A stretch of DNA of 13,275 bases from Bacillota bacterium (lineage in GTDB: Bacteria > Bacillota > Clostridia > Oscillospirales > Acutalibacteraceae). The number at the start of each line of letters is the position of its first letter. Position 1 is the stretch's first letter. The DNA lies in contig JAEZWL010000047.1 in assembly GCA_023420245.1 (NCBI GenBank), forward strand, positions 1 through 13,275. Direction: 5' to 3'. This document shows, piece after piece, positions 12,877 through 13,275 of the stretch. Both the position numbers and the translations under genes were made by a program. The notes under the pieces are model-generated. The model was not told where the DNA came from and did not search any database. It was given only the letters and a program-made list of their open reading frames with translations.

Positions 12877-13203
12877 TTACTCTTTGAGTTTGGTATTTCG
12901 GGAAAACTTCTCCCGTCAATTTTTATTAATTTGGGATTGATATTTATATTGATTTCATTTTAATTGATTTCTTATTTTATGTAAAGAATATTTGATGTTA
13001 AAACATTTTAATTTCAGCAGACAGAGGGCTGCGGCAAAACAAATTGCCGCAGCCCTCTTTTCGTTTTCGGCTTCACCCCTTCTGGCGTTGCCGGCTCCTT
13101 TTCCCAATGACTCTTCTATGGAATCTCCCGTTGCTTCGAAATACTTTTCGAAGCCCTGAATCCGGCTGTTTCCGTAACGCGCCGGAAATAGCAAATCACT
13201 GGT
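12877..13203. other. Intergenic stretch after metY with two small palindromes
   Basis: An AT-rich part to about 13020, then the terminator hairpin (13023-13058). After that come a perfect 9-bp palindrome GCTTCGAAA/TTTCGAAGC around TACT (13133-13154) and a weaker TTTCCG/CGGAAA pair (13169-13188). No credible gene was seen here. Confidence 0.5.
13023..13061 (+). terminator. Strong intrinsic terminator after metY
   Basis: A perfect 15-bp stem AGAGGGCTGCGGCAA / TTGCCGCAGCCCTCT with a 6-nt A-rich loop, ending in a TTTT run on the plus strand. It lies 146 bp past the metY stop, an unusually long untranslated tail. Its GGGCTGC.GCAAAA arm resembles the start of the repeat at 3312. Confidence 0.85.
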
Positions 13204-13275
13204 TTACTTGCTCTTATCCACAATTTCCTTCGCCATAGCGGTCAGTTCAGTCTGTGTGAGTTTGCTGTTCTTTGC
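13204..13275 (-). CDS. C-terminal end of an unidentified protein (partial)
   Basis: The last 23 codons and TAA of a minus-strand frame that is open to the window edge: it ends ELTAMAKEIVDKSK, a charged helical tail. It is convergent with metY and separated from it by the terminator, a normal gene arrangement. Too little is visible to name it, and a chance open frame is possible. Confidence 0.5.
   Translation of the reverse strand, partial: AKNSKLTQTELTAMAKEIVDKSK

Overview
The window looks like chromosomal DNA from a Gram-positive, anaerobe-type Firmicute of the class Clostridia, possibly the Ruminococcaceae/Oscillospirales group; that placement is inference. The reasons are strong AGGAGG ribosome-binding sites, TTGACA/TATAAT-type promoters, Gram-positive style lipoproteins, an ECF-transporter S component next to a type III pantothenate kinase, and roughly balanced base composition in most genes. 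One island at about 3.93-4.95 kb is clearly AT-richer.

Layout. 1-1.6 kb (minus strand): a lipoprotein with FG-GAP-like calcium loops reads toward the start of a response regulator cut by the window edge. Its promoter overlaps 11-bp direct repeats that resemble an OmpR/PhoB-type operator. 1.8-3.3 kb (plus): a strong promoter drives a vitamin-uptake S component (probably pantothenate, panT-like) and coaX, a compact uptake-and-phosphorylation unit for coenzyme A synthesis. 3.3-5.4 kb (minus): ogt (DNA alkyl-repair) and a small four-helix membrane protein were once about 20 bp apart. They are now split by a 1,017-bp element with terminal inverted repeats, which carries an internally deleted IS1595-type transposase and a DUF3139-like lipoprotein passenger. 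5.6-6.8 kb (minus): an MFS exporter. 7.0-7.7 kb (minus): an unrecognised soluble protein with a nucleoside-deoxyribosyltransferase/TIR-like pattern. 7.7-8.2 kb: a gene-free stretch with a candidate multi-stem RNA. 8.2-10.0 kb (plus): a methyl-accepting chemotaxis protein. 10.1-11.4 kb (minus): a PhzF-family protein followed by a DUF6054-like small protein. 11.6-12.9 kb (plus): a PLP enzyme of the O-acetylhomoserine sulfhydrylase family, then a strong terminator-like hairpin. The window ends with the C-terminus of a minus-strand gene.

Most of this is ordinary metabolism, transport and signalling. The less ordinary parts are: the mini-element that split an operon, with the membrane gene's stop codon inside the apparent target duplication; a dispersed hairpin repeat present twice in opposite orientations, each time between convergent genes; the structured intergenic region at 7.81-7.91 kb; and the orphan protein beside it. 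I do not see a complete defence system, CRISPR array, rRNA, tRNA or phage module.
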